Shown here: piece after piece, positions 1 to 10,100 of the stretch | How the letters are laid out: the number at the start of each line of letters is the position of its first letter | Numbering within the stretch: position 1 is the stretch's first letter | NCBI RefSeq assembly: GCF_037893015.1 | Contig: NC_133659.1 | Span: forward strand, 16,788,746-16,852,745 | Direction of reading: 5' to 3' | Source: Macrotis lagotis | Taxonomy: Eukaryota; Chordata; Mammalia; Peramelemorphia; Peramelidae | Length of the DNA: 64,000 nt | Position numbers and translations under genes: made by a program | Notes under the pieces: model-generated | Database searches by the model: none | Told to the model about the DNA's origin: nothing | Seen by the model: the letters and a program-made list of their open reading frames with translations, nothing else

Positions 1-284
1 AAAAAATAATAGATTTTGTAATTGAATTTGGTAGGTATGAATTGATTTTGTAGTATGAAGACGTAAACTCAGTCTTAGCACATTGGGTCACCTACCCTCT
101 TGCTACATGTGATTTTTTACCTATTGGCACAGGGCCTGACAGATAGGGTGAGAAGACAAAACTAATATTTTGTAAGTCTAAGAGATAAGAACTGGTTGGT
201 TTTCATTCCAAACCGATCATTTTAGCAGAGGATGACATGGTTCTCTCATGGGTGGTCAGTAACAAATAGAGCAATGGCATGATA
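1..284. other. Unassigned sequence at window start
   Basis: Ordinary AT-rich sequence with no repeat signature or convincing open frame that I recognise. Confidence 0.4.
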
Positions 285-405
285 TGCCATTGAGACTGGC
301 ATCAGAAAGACCTGAGTTCTAATCCTGCCTCACTTCTATGTGAGATTGAGCAATTCACTTAACTTCTCTGTGCCATAGTTTTATATCTTTAAATGGGAAC
401 AGTAC
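285..405 (+). repeat. Old CORE-SINE fragment (THER1/MIR type)
   Basis: The order ACTGGCATCAGAAAGACCTG, 'agttctaatcctgcctcac', then 'gagcaattcacttaacttctctg' follows the tRNA-derived B-box region and core of THER1/MIR SINEs. It is diverged and lacks a clear tail, so it is an ancient insertion. Confidence 0.6.
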
Positions 406-830
406 CTGTCTTCCAGAGCTGGCCAGTAAATGTTGGAAAGCATCAGGCCATTTTATTTGGCATCTTTAGAGAATGAACCAAAGCAAAGGTGATGTGTCTT
501 CACTGGAGATACTTTAGGGAGCAGGAGGCAAGGATAACAAGGGAAGGGTATAAAGTATATCCACTAACTCCCTCTTTTCACCAGGCCTAGGACTAACACC
601 TCAAAAATAGCATTGGAGGGAGCAGGGAAGGGATACCACCAGGGATTGAGCTTTAGGCCTAATGGTGCCAGGGCACAACAAGAAAAAGTAGCCGTGATGG
701 TCTAGGTCTTCTAGCCAGATGTTTCAGCACAGCTGCTGTTTAAGTTTGACAGCTTGGTTGATTCAGGATACTTAGGAGCCTTTAGTTTTTATTTTAAATT
801 ACATTTCACTGTTGCCTTCTCTCCCTCTTT
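406..830. other. Unassigned sequence
   Basis: No repeat or gene recognised. The short open frame at 754-954 runs into the neighbouring SINE and is not credible as coding. Confidence 0.4.
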
Positions 831-1060
831 GTTGTATCAGTCACGTCTGACTCTTCATGATCTTATTTGGGTTTTCTTGGCAAAGATATTGGAGTGGTTT
901 GCCATTTCTTCTCCATTTCATTTTATAGATGAGGAACTGAGACAGACCCATTAAGTGACTTGCCCAGGGTCACACAGCTAGGAAGTATCTGAAGCTGGAT
1001 TTGATCTAATGAAAATGAGTCTTCTTGACTCCAGGTCGGGTCCTCTCTCCAGATTGACCA
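831..1060 (-). repeat. Long tRNA-derived SINE with RTE-type tail
   Basis: Read on the minus strand it ends in the 'gagtcagacgtgactga' type tail shared with RTE/BovB LINEs. On the plus strand one sees 'cacgtctgactcttcatga', 'ggcaaagatattggagtggtttgcc', 'gatgaggaactgag', 'cttgcccagggtcacacagctag' in the order expected for an inverted copy. Confidence 0.85.
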
Positions 1061-1343
1061 TTCCTGACAAAGAAAAACAAGCAAATACATCAGATATAGA
1101 AACTGTCCGTTCGAAAGTAACTTATACTGTCCAGTCGTCCCCTGCCTCTTCACAATGAAGAAAGATGTATTGCTTCCTTTTCTCTCCTGTAGAAATTTCA
1201 TTGCCTTCTCCATTATTGAGCCCAACTTCCAGTGATCTTTATCTTTATTCTGAGGTTCGCAAAAAATAAAATCCTTCCCAGATGTCTGGCATTCTCATGA
1301 GCATCTTCTCTGCCTTTTGTAAACCTCTAAGGACTACGGAAAC
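1061..1343. other. Unassigned sequence left of the inverted repeat
   Basis: No repeat recognised. Its reverse complement does not match the flank beyond 2318, so the inverted repeat ends near 1344. Confidence 0.4.
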
Positions 1344-1500
1344 TTTATGTTTTCAGTAGTAGTGAAGATGGAGAGACCACATTGGCCTAAACTTTCTCTG
1401 TTCAATAGTCTATTACTTAGTCTGATCCCTTCCTCATTTATAACATTCCTTTTCTTCTGGTCATTGATTGTATTATCTCTTGGTTCTTATTATTTTGTTC
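1344..1500 (+). repeat. Left arm of an imperfect inverted repeat
   Basis: The reverse complement of this stretch matches 2165-2318 almost base for base over its outer 95 bases (shared blocks 'cagagaaagttta' and 'ttataaatgaggaagggat'), then more loosely further in. The arms enclose about 660 bases that include an L1 fragment. It could be the terminal repeat of a DNA transposon or fold-back element, or two opposite insertions of one family. I do not recognise the family. Confidence 0.75.
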
Positions 1501-1509
1501 TACATCTGT

Positions 1510-2035
1510 TCATATACATTTTCCAACATTTCTTTGTATCCCCATATTCCTGTTTTTTTTTTAACCATACAATAATGCCTCATCATGAATCAAATACCAT
1601 CGTTTTTCAATTATTCTTCAGTGACTGGATACCCATTTTGTTTCCATTTTGTCTACTTCTTTGTAGGGTAGGGGAGAATATTCACTAATGAGATTGCTGG
1701 CATTGGGTATGAACAATTCAGTCACTTTTATTGCATAATTCCAAACTGAAATCCAGAACATCTGGACAACTCCACAGTTTTGATAACAACACATCAATGT
1801 GCCTGCCTGTCTTCTACAATCCGTCCAATGTCTACCGTTCCTATCTTTTGTTTTTTTTCTGCCAATTTACATGACTCAGAGCTGTATACATTTTCACTTC
1901 TCTTACCCTTAATGGCTTCATGTGGTTATTTGTGGTTTGCAATTCTTTTAAGACTCATGTGCTCATATATTTGGAACTCCCTCCCTTCCCATCTATTGAG
2001 GAATGGGTTCATATGTTGGGTTGTTTGTTTTTTTT
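1510..2035 (-). mobile_element. Diverged L1 fragment (ORF2 C-terminal region, inverted)
   Basis: The plus strand shows the antisense pattern of the marsupial L1 ORF2 end: 'attcttcagtgactggataccc', 'gtagggtaggggagaatattc', 'ataattccaaactgaaatccagaaca', 'ctattgaggaatggg'. Many changes mean it cannot code. It lies between the arms of the inverted repeat at 1344-2318. Confidence 0.55.
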
Positions 2036-2164
2036 TTATAGGGAAGGGAGGAGGTGTCCTGAGAGGTGTGATATGCTCGTCTTCTGTATCCTGAGATCAT
2101 GGATAAAGAGAAATCAATCAGTTAGGAAACTAGAAGTTTTCAAGTTTGAAATTTTCCAAATCAG

Positions 2165-2318
2165 ATTTGGGGAGGGAGGAAGAGCCAAGTCAGTCAAGAG
2201 GGCAGAAGGGAGGGAACGTTATAAATGAGGAAGGGATCTAAGGAATAGTCAGACTATTGACCAGAGAAAGTTTAGACCAATGTGGCCTCTCCATATTCAC
2301 TACCACTAAGAACATAAA
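2165..2318 (-). repeat. Right arm of the imperfect inverted repeat
   Basis: Pairs with 1344-1500. The best-conserved part is 2210-2318, including 'gactattgaccagagaaag' and 'ccaatgtggcctctccat'. Similarity stops at about 2318, giving a sharp outer boundary. Confidence 0.75.
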
Positions 2319-2849
2319 TAGCTGAGACTAAAGTCCTGGGACCCGGATGGAAATTGGTTGGTCTATTGTAACCTACTCCCTAAAAAGTAGTGGGCTCTTA
2401 AAGGGATAGGATTATTGTTCCTGTAAATCTTCCAAGGCAAGAAGCAATGGGAGATGCCAAGTGTGCAAAGTAGTTCAGTTAAGAAACTAAAAACCTAGAA
2501 GTACTGATCCAGTGCTATTCATAAAGGGTTCCTGCTACGGATAAGGATGGAGACTCTTGAGTCTTCAGGCATAGAAGACAAAAATCACTGGCTAACTTGA
2601 CATTCCAGAAAATGAGGAAGATGATAGTGAGGGTGAGATGGTGAAGTCCTCCCCTCACTAAGAGAGAATTTGTTAAATCCAGAATTTTCCTGTTATTCAG
2701 AATTATATTTAAAATTTCTGTTCAATTAGTTTGAGTGTCAATGAGAGAAAGTTTGATCAGTCATAATGACTTTGGTTCACATACTTCAGTATTTGTGGTA
2801 GTGAGCTGCAAAAGAAAAAGGAGCAAAGATGTTGAAATGATTGAATTGC
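2319..2849. other. Unassigned sequence
   Basis: About 530 bases without a recognised repeat, RNA gene or plausible open frame. Confidence 0.4.
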
Positions 2850-3578
2850 CAGGAAACCGTCACTCAGTAAGCGTTTATTTATCACCTACACTATGCCGGA
2901 CACTGTATTAAGTGCCGGTAATACAAAGAATGGCAAAAGATGATCTCTGCTCTCAAAGAACTCAAAATTTAATGGGTACACAAACACACGAACAACTAGG
3001 CACAAACAAAATAGATGTATTCTCAATCAACAGAGAGAAGGTGCTGGAATTGAGAGGGATGAAGAATGGGTTCTTGCAGAAGGTGGGACTTTTAACAGGG
3101 ACTTAAAAAGAAGTCAAGGAATCCAGGTGAAAAGAAAAGGGAAAATTTTTGTAGGCATGAAGGACACCATGGAAAATACTCTGAGTCAAGAGATGAAGCG
3201 CCTTTTGAGAGGAAAAACAAAGAGATCAGAGATTATTGGATCACAGATTGCATGGCATGGTGAGGTGTATAAGAAGTGAGAATGAGAACAAGTTATGGAG
3301 GGCTTTGCCCAACAGATTTCAGAGTTGATTCTGGAAGTGATAGGGAACCACTGGGATTTACTGAGCATATAGGAGTGTCCTGTTCTGACCTGTACTTTAG
3401 AATGATCACTTGGGGGGATGGATTGAAGTAGGGAAAGACTTATGGCAGCACAGCTAATGGGCAGACTATTGCAATAGTCTAGGTGAGAGATGATGAGGAC
3501 ATATATCAGGATGGTGGCTGTGACCAAAGAGAGAAGGTGCAAGGGTGAGGCAGACAGACAAAGACAACAGAGACAGAC

Positions 3579-3582
<4 letters not shown>

Positions 3583-3646
<64 letters not shown>

Positions 3647-3666
3647 GGAGAGAGAGAGAGAGGAGA
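3583..3666 (+). repeat. (GA)n microsatellite inside L2
   Basis: Nearly uninterrupted GA dinucleotides, preceded by GACA units. The short open frames across it on both strands are low-complexity shadows. It sits where the L2 ORF already has a GA-rich stretch on this strand. Confidence 0.97.
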
Positions 3667-3861
3667 GATCAAAGATAACTAGGCTATGCTATGGATCTGG
3701 GTGACTAAGAAGATGGTGATATCCTTGAAAATAATAGGGAAACTGGCAGAGATGAAAGTTTTGGAGGAAAAGATAATTGGTTGTTGATTTTAAGAAGTGT
3801 TATACAAAATCAGTTTGAGATGTCCCATAGTTGAATATGCAGGACTGAAGTCTGCAGAAAG

Positions 3862-4108
3862 ATTAGGATTAGGTGGTACCATAGTGCATAGAGACTCTAG
3901 CCTAGAGTCAAGAAGTCTCACCTCCCAGAATTCAAATGTGATCTCAGACACTTACTATGCTCACCCGTTTGCCTCAGTTTCCTCATCTGGAAAATGAGCT
4001 AGAGAAGGAAATGGCAAGCCACTCCAGTATCTTTGCCAAGAAAACCTCAAATGGGGACATGTAGAGTCAGACATGACTGAAAGACAACTGAACAATGAAA
4101 AACAAATT
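3862..4108 (+). repeat. RTE-tailed tRNA SINE nested in L2
   Basis: Degraded tRNA head ('attaggtggtaccatagtg'), then 'cctcagtttcctcatctgg', 'gaaggaaatggcaagccact' and 'gtagagtcagacatgactgaa'. It interrupts the inverted L2, so it inserted later. Confidence 0.9.
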
Positions 4109-4330
4109 TGGGAATCATTAGTATCGAGATAACAATTGAATCTATGGGTGCTAATGAAGTCACCAAGGGTAGTAACATAGAAGGAGAAGAGAAAAGGGCC
4201 GTGTGAGACACCCAGGGTTAATGGATGTGACCTGGATGACTAGACAGGACACTAGAAGGATCAGTGAAGTAGGTGAGAGAAGAACCAGAAGAGAGCAATG
4301 TCACAAAAATGTGGAGAGAAGAGAATTCTG

Positions 4331-5417
4331 GCATAAATTACATAAACTTTATTTCTTCTGGGAGTTTATGGAACTATATAAAAATGACATTTAAACATTT
4401 TTTCTTAAATAAACTTCCCCAAGTGGAACAAAAATCTGGATCCAGATAAAATCAAACCATTCCCTCCATGATCTGGAGGCGGTGGGGCCTTGTGGATCAT
4501 ACTCGCATCCTCATCATTCTCCTCTATGCACATGCAGAGCAATTCTTTTTCGGGGATCGAGCCAAGGTCAGTGACTAGGGAGTAGGGCAGACTTGATGGC
4601 TAGGTAGACTGGAGAAGATTGTCAAAGCCTGTTCTCCAAGGGTAGAGGCCAGAGGAGAGGAGTGAGACCTCTTCTTGCCCTAGAATAGTCATGTCACCCA
4701 CCTTCTACAAACAACCCACAGAGACACTCATAGAGGAAAAACTAAAAGCCGATACTAGGCCTTTCTTAATGTAGTCTAAGAATATGTTGGGTTTTTTGGT
4801 TATTTTTTTAACTTCACACTGTTAACATATCATTCTTTCAGTCTACTAAGTTATGTATTCAAGATGGAAGAGAGGAGAAAAGTTCTGGGGCTCTTGGAGT
4901 TAAAGTATGAGAGAAATTCTAATGATCTGGATTTGGGGAAGGGAAAAGCAGAACAGAATTCTAGTCGTGGCAAGTATTTGGAGCCAAGAAATCAGTACAT
5001 GACACTAAAAATATTCCAAAGGAAAAGTGACCCAGGAAGTGGAGAATCGGACACTTGGCAAGCATAGAAACGCCGAGATGCTTCAGAGATGCTTCACTGG
5101 ACTGCTTTTTACAACACAAGAGCTCCCAAGTGGGACAATCAAGATCTACCTGATCCATCACTCTAACAACCTGCATTTATTAATCACCTACTATATATCT
5201 ATATATCAGGATGTAGGCTGGGTGCATCATTGCCAAACTGGACATCATCCTCATGATGGATTTTCTGCTTGATTCCATAGGAAACACATCTTCGACTTAT
5301 GATGGAAAAATAAGATTTATTTCAAAGAAGTTCCTACTAGACATGTCTTTCCTTGAAATACTGTAAAGAAAGGAACACTGATAGCTTCATTTGTTACTTT
5401 TTCTCTTGGAGGCCATA
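4331..5417. other. Unassigned sequence
   Basis: About 1.1 kb without a confidently recognised element. A short stretch at 5174-5205 ('catttattaatcacctactat') resembles an inverted L2 3' end. Open frames are under 85 codons, unsupported and lack coding character. Confidence 0.35.
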
Positions 5418-5660
5418 TGAGACAGTGAAAGGAATGCTTTATTTGGCATCAGGGGACTTGGGTTCAAAGCTCAGCCCTACCACTGATTTCCTACGTGACT
5501 GCTTGGAGTCTCAAGTTGCTCTTTTTAAAATGAAAGACTAGAATTCCAGGGCTCTTCCAAGTCGAGTTCAGTGGTCCTAAAGATCTGTCAAAGGAGGGGG
5601 GTGGGATCACATGACTTCCAGGGATTTTTCCAGATGTAAATCTATGATCCTATAATCTTA
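5418..5660 (+). repeat. THER1-type CORE-SINE
   Basis: Shows 'gcatcaggggacttgggttcaaagctcagccctaccac' followed by a degraded 3' end ('gggctcttccaagtcgag', 'atctatgatcctataat') as in the marsupial THER1 family. Old and diverged. Confidence 0.7.
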
Positions 5661-6359
5661 TGACTCTGCAAATATGAGATCTAAAACAGTGAACAAAGGA
5701 TCGACTGTGGAACATTCCTTTAGAGAGACTAGTAGAGTTAGGGTTGGGAATTTTGTCCTTTTGGACTCATTCACACATTGCCAGAGTTGGCAAATAGCCA
5801 GTATTCATTCTTTTTCTTCCCACATTTACCAAGTCCATGAGGTGTGGATCTACATTTAAAACAGTGCAGGAAAACTGATTTCCCCCAGAGTAATCTATTC
5901 TCAGAAACTCAGAAGCTCTCTTAAGCACCTCTCCTCCAGAGAGTGGGTGCTTCATTTTTGGAAAGCAAACAGATTTTAAGAAACTTTCAAGGAAGTATAT
6001 CCAACAATGGACTGGATTTTTAGTTTTGCTTTTCAAGAAAAGTGATTAAGGGAAAAAAAATATCCCAGACTTGGTGCTTTTCTCATTCCTGACTGCTATG
6101 CTCATGTTGGAATAGATTGCTCTAAGTAAGGACTTATTTCATAAAATTCTCCACAATAACTTTATCACCACAACAAACCCATTTTCTTTTCATTAGATCA
6201 CTGTCTCTGTGTCCTGATAGGTGTCCTCCCTTGCTTTCACCATGGACCCATCCATCCTTCCATCCATTTAGACATGGAAGAGCCCTAGAATCCTGGTCCC
6301 TCATCTTGCTGTTTTGGATTTTGACCCTCCCTTATTTTTTTAAATGATATCCCACCATT
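5661..6359. other. Unassigned sequence
   Basis: About 700 bases with no recognised element. The open frame 5767-6036 on the minus strand matches no protein known to me. Confidence 0.35.
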
Positions 6360-6728
6360 ACATATCATGAGAATTTAAATAATTTTTTCCTTTATTGAAT
6401 TTTCATTTTTCATTTACATGTAAACATAGATTTCAAATTAATTTTTGTAAGATTTTGAGTTCCACATTTTTCTCCTTCCCTTCCCTTTTCCCTCCCCAAG
6501 ATAGCAAGTCATCTGTACAGTCTTGTTAAACATTTCTGTATTAGTCATGTTATGAAAGAAGAACCAGAACAAACGGGGGAAAAAACATGAGAAAGAAAAA
6601 CAAATTTTAAAAGATGAAAATAGTATGCATTGGTCTGCATTTAGACTCCATAGTGTTTTCTCTGGATGTGGATGGCATTTTCCACCGCAAGTCACTTGGA
6701 CTTGTCTTTGATCACTGCATTTTAGCAT
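6360..6728 (-). mobile_element. L1 3' untranslated region, inverted (first of two)
   Basis: Antisense of the marsupial L1 3' end: 'gattttgagttccacatttttctcc', 'tattagtcatgttatgaaagaag', 'ctggatgtggatggcattttcc'. A second, similar 3' end starts directly after it, so two 5'-truncated L1 copies lie in tandem and in the same orientation. Confidence 0.85.
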
Positions 6729-7445
6729 TCATTTTTACAAGATTTTAAGTTCCAAATTTTTCTCCCTCCCTTTCCCTTTTCTGAAAATGGTAGGCAGTTT
6801 GATATAGTTTATACACATGCTAGCATGGAAAACATATTTCTATATTAGTCTCGGTTGTGGAAGAAAAAACAGATCAAAAGGAAACACTACCATGAGAAAG
6901 AATGAAGTAATTAAAAAAAAATATGCTTCAATCTGCCTTCACAGTCCACCAGCTCTTCAGCTGGCTACGGACAGCATTTTCCTTGCTGAGTCCTTTTGTA
7001 CCTGTCTTGGATCACCACTGTGTGGAGAGCTAGGCCATTCGTAGTTGGTGATGCCGTGTCCATTGTTTTCCTGGTTCTGATCATTTCACGTATCAGTTTG
7101 TACAAGTCTTTCCAGGTTTTTCTGAAATCTGCCATTTCTTATTTATATTCCTATATCATACACTATTATTCCAGTGTTTGTTCAGTCATTCCTCAGTTGG
7201 ACAGCCCTTCAATTTCCAATATTTCACCACTACGAAAAGGGCTGTTTTAACTGTTTGCACATGGAGACCTTTTCCCTCTTTTTATGATCTCTTTGGGATA
7301 TAGAGTTAGTAGTGATATCACTGAATCAGAGGGTTTGCACAGTTGGATTGCCCTTTGGTTAGAGTTCCAAATTGCTCTCCAGAATAGTTGGATCAGTTCA
7401 CAACTCCACCAACAGTGCACAAGTGTCTTTATTTTCTCACATGCA
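6729..7445 (-). mobile_element. L1 3' end with ORF2 C-terminus, inverted (second of two)
   Basis: Repeats the 3' UTR pattern ('agattttaagttccaaatttttctcc', 'tattagtctcggttgtggaag') and extends into ORF2 ('tacaagtctttccaggtttttctgaaatctgcc', 'ccaaattgctctccagaatagttggatcagttc', 'ctccaccaacagtgcac'). 5'-truncated in ORF2. Confidence 0.9.
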
Positions 7446-8285
7446 GCTAATTTACTCTTATTTTATAGATGAGGAAAGTGAGTCGTAGGAAGGGAAGAGG
7501 GCTTGTCCAAGATCTCACAAGCAGTGTCAGAGGCAGGATTGGAATTCCAAGGCATCTCCAGACTTCTGCTTCTAGAACTGGGGGTCTTTCCTCTGTCCCA
7601 CACTGCCTCTCTAATCACATAATTGGGTTTAGAAAGTGTTAATTCTCTTCACAGCTCTATGAGGTGGGCATGACAGGCATTATTAACCCCATTTTACAAC
7701 CAAAGCAATGATTTGCTCATGTTCATACAATGTCAGCTGTCTCAGAACTGGGCGGCTTTCCTTTGCCTCCATCTCATTCTCTTTCACATCATTATCAGGG
7801 TTCTTTTGTTTGTTTTGAGGATTGCAATAGCTGGCTTTAGAACTGGGAACAATCTCAAAGACCAGTTACTGTTCCTTTTACAGCTAAGGAGTTGAGGCAC
7901 AGCCCAAAGTCACACAGACAGTAATGGAGCTGGAATCAGAACCCATATCTTCCCTCATATCTTCGTCTCCCATCCCAGGCTCCCTAAGAGCAGGAAGCTT
8001 CTTTAGCCCCTTCCTCGGTCCTGGGTGCTTCTCCTACTGCCAGAGGGGTGCTTTATCCGTTCTATTTGACTGACTCAATGAATGTTTTGGAATGATTAGG
8101 AGGGGGGGGTCAAAGATTGCTGTAGCGCTGGGAGGGGGCTTAGAGGCCATCTGGTTTCCCTCCCCTCCCCCCTTAAAAATAGATGAATTGGGCCCCAGAA
8201 ATGTCAAATGCCTTGGTACAAATGGCAAGGCTGGGGTTTGAACTCGGGTGTCGAGACTCGACGGAGCTCAGCGTTTTCCACTGCT
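7446..8285 (-). repeat. Cluster of four inverted MIR/THER1-type SINE fragments
   Basis: Antisense MIR cores at about 7446-7610 ('ttttatagatgaggaaagtgagtc'), 7640-7775 ('ggcattattaaccccattttacaacc'), 7815-7975 ('agctaaggagttgaggcacag', 'aaagtcacacagac') and 8115-8285 ('aaaatagatgaattgggcccca', 'ggctggggtttgaactcggg'). All share one orientation and end at the CpG island. Boundaries are approximate. Confidence 0.7.
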
Positions 8286-8935
8286 CCGCTCCGCAGAGGG
8301 TTGGGGTCTCATTAACGTCAAACTTCGACTTCTTAGCAAAATGAGAACAGTTCGGGGGGCCGTCGAGCCCCCATCCTGCGCCTCCTCCACCCAGGTGCCC
8401 CCTCTTTCCCACACCACCGGAGGAAAGGGCCCCTTCCCCGGGTCCCTCCTGGCCGCGGCTGGGCGGATGGCGAGCCCGGGCCGCCAGGGCCCCAGACGGA
8501 GGCAGCCGCGCGGTCCCGTGCTAATTTGCGCGCTGTGGCGGGCCCAAGGGCCCAGGGCAGTGCGGGCCGCGCTCCCTGCTCTCGCCCCGCTCCCCACGGA
8601 GCCGGACTGGGGACGAAACCCGCAAATCCCCGACAGACCCACGACCCGTGGGGGCCGTCGCACGGCCGATCCGGGCGCGCCCTGACTGGCCGTCTGGCCA
8701 CGGCGGGCCTGGAGAGGCGGAGGCGGCAGCGGGGTGACCACCGCGCCCGCGGACTGCCCGGCGCTGGAAGCCCACGGCCCGCCTCGGCGGTCCCGGAGGG
8801 GCGAAGCTATTCCCTGGAGCCCGTTGCCGCGGGGCCCGCCGCCCCTCCCCCAGCCAGAAGGCCGGCCGCGCGGGGCGGGGGGCCGGCGGCCGGGCCCCCC
8901 ACAGCCCCCCGCAGCCCCCGCCCTCCCCCCGCCTC

Positions 8936-9215
8936 ATTAAACGCGCGCAAACTTTCCGGAGGAGCCAGACACCCGGCGCAACATTGTTGCCAAGTGGAAC
9001 AAAGGGAGGCCGGGCGCGCGGGCGGGGCGGCCGGGGCGGGGGGCTCCAGCCTTCCGCTCGGGGCATTCTCCCGGCTCCGGTTGCTAAGCGGCCGCGAGCC
9101 TCGGGGCCCCCAGCCCCCTCCCCGGAGGAAGCATTTGTGCCATCAAAGCCCCCCCGGAGCACTTTCCGGCCTGGCCGGGGGGAGGGGGGACTCCCCGCCT
9201 GAATGGGTTCGCGAG
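8936..9215 (+). promoter_or_regulatory. Hypothetical core promoter and first exon
   Basis: Inference only. A TATA-like 'cattaaa' (8936) lies about 280 bases before GCGAG|GTAAG (GT at 9216), close to the optimal splice donor. An ATG at 9203 would give M-G-S-R before the donor, but its upstream context is weak, so a non-coding first exon is as likely. Antisense transcription is also possible. RNA reads are needed. Confidence 0.25.
9021..9042 (+). promoter_or_regulatory. Clustered GC boxes
   Basis: Overlapping GGGCGG/GGGGCGGGG motifs, the binding sequence of SP/KLF factors, at the centre of the CpG island downstream of the TATA-like motif. Confidence 0.6.
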
Positions 9216-9370
9216 GTAAGACGGCCCCCCCCCCCCCCGCTGGGCACGGCGCCCTTGAAATCTCCAGCAACAGCCAAGGAGGGGGCAGCCCCCGCTGGGG
9301 GGCAGCCGAGGAGGACCATCGTCTCCTGCCTCAACGGCCCCCTTGACCCAGCCCTCCGGCGGATCGGCCT

Positions 9371-9595
9371 TGGAACAGAAAGGGGTGAGGCTGGGGGGGC
9401 AGCCACAAGCCCCCCCCCATCGCCCAGTGGCTCCCTGGTGCCCAAGAAAGAGCTGGCAGAGCCCGAGGCCCCACAAACAATGCCCCGGCCCACCTCTGGC
9501 TGGCAGAAGGCTGTTCTTCGCATTCCTTGCTAACGAGCCCCCCTCCCCAAGTTACCCCCGCTTTGTGAGTGGGGGGCCTGCCTGCTGGCCACAGC
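9371..9595. other. GC-rich shoulder of the CpG island
   Basis: Still GC-rich but with fewer CpG. Holds a second donor-like sequence (AGGG|GTGAGG, GT at 9385). No exon can be supported. Confidence 0.5.
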
Positions 9596-9610
9596 CCACT
9601 AGGTGGCAGC
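9596..9610 (+). promoter_or_regulatory. Consensus CTCF-binding site
   Basis: CCACTAGGTGGCAGC fits every position of the mammalian CTCF core (CCASYAGRKGGCRS). It lies just outside the CpG island in sequence not recognised as a repeat, a common position for a boundary or promoter-proximal CTCF site. Confidence 0.75.
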
Positions 9611-9784
9611 ACATTAACTCTTCATATGCCGGGCCAGAGCTCAATGGGGGGGAAAGGGCCGAAGGCTAGGTAGAAGAGATCCCAGAAGTGATCTAGCGAA
9701 GGTCCCCCCACCCCGTGTTGTAGCGCCGGTAAGGGCCGGAGCTTGGGCTCTGAGTTCTCCAAGCTCGCATTCCCAGTACTGTTG

Positions 9785-10100
9785 AGTCAGAGCTGGAAGG
9801 CCCTTTGGAGATCCTCTCCTCTCTGGAGATCTAGGCCAAGTTCTTCATTTTGCAGATGAGGAAACTGAGGCCTAGAGAGAGGTGACTTGCCCAAGGTCTC
9901 ATGGTAAATGGCAGCAGAATTTGAACTCCAATCCTTCCATTCCAAATCCTTTGTTGTTCCCACTGTCTCTTTCAACCCGCATGCTTTAAATATCGATTTC
10001 AAAGGCCTGGGTTTGGGGATAAAAAGATAAACCACAAATCTGTTTATGCTCTCAAGGAGCTTCCTGTGGACTCATTGGGTGAAGGGACATATGGAGTGGG
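9785..10100 (-). repeat. Inverted MIR, followed by a possible L2 3' end
   Basis: 9785-9975 carries 'gagctggaaggccctttggagatc', 'cattttgcagatgaggaaactgagg' and 'cttgcccaaggtctcatgg', an antisense MIR. 9985-10100 ('tgctctcaaggagcttcctgtgg') looks like an inverted L2 3' end but is weaker. Confidence 0.7.

Larger units (their letters stand above)
2850..4330 (-). mobile_element. L2-type LINE, 3' end and reverse-transcriptase region, inverted
   Basis: The plus strand begins with the antisense L2 3' end ('gcgtttatttatcacctac', 'ctctgctctcaaagaactcaaaatttaatggg') and continues into the ORF. On the minus strand, inside the open frame 3186-3542, the peptide LIISHLDYCNSLPISCAAIS matches the conserved 'ISRLDYCNSLL' block of L2 reverse transcriptase. 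Sequence past the GA array and nested SINE ('tgaatctatgggtgctaatgaagtcaccaag') is still L2. Frameshifts and insertions make it non-functional. Confidence 0.85.
8240..9370. promoter_or_regulatory. CpG island, possible orphan promoter
   Basis: Very GC-rich with dense CpG, unlike the AT-rich surroundings; CpG fades after about 9370 while GC richness goes on to about 9560. It contains SP1-type GC boxes at 9021-9042, a TATA-like 'cattaaa' near 8936 and two copies of 'actttccgg' (8951, 9161) resembling ETS sites. CpG islands usually mark promoters or Polycomb-bound regulators. Long open frames on both strands (for example 8526-9533 plus, 8521-9270 minus) arise because GC-rich DNA has few stops. They are rich in P, A, G and R and show no domain. 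Confidence 0.85.

Noticed and set aside
1780-2228. 102-104-codon frames on the plus strand
   Set aside because: Antisense to an L1 fragment and extending into an inverted-repeat arm; not coding.
8526-9533. 335-codon plus-strand open frame in the CpG island
   Set aside because: Made of P, A, G and R with no domain. Comparable long frames exist on the minus strand (8521-9270), as expected where stops are rare.
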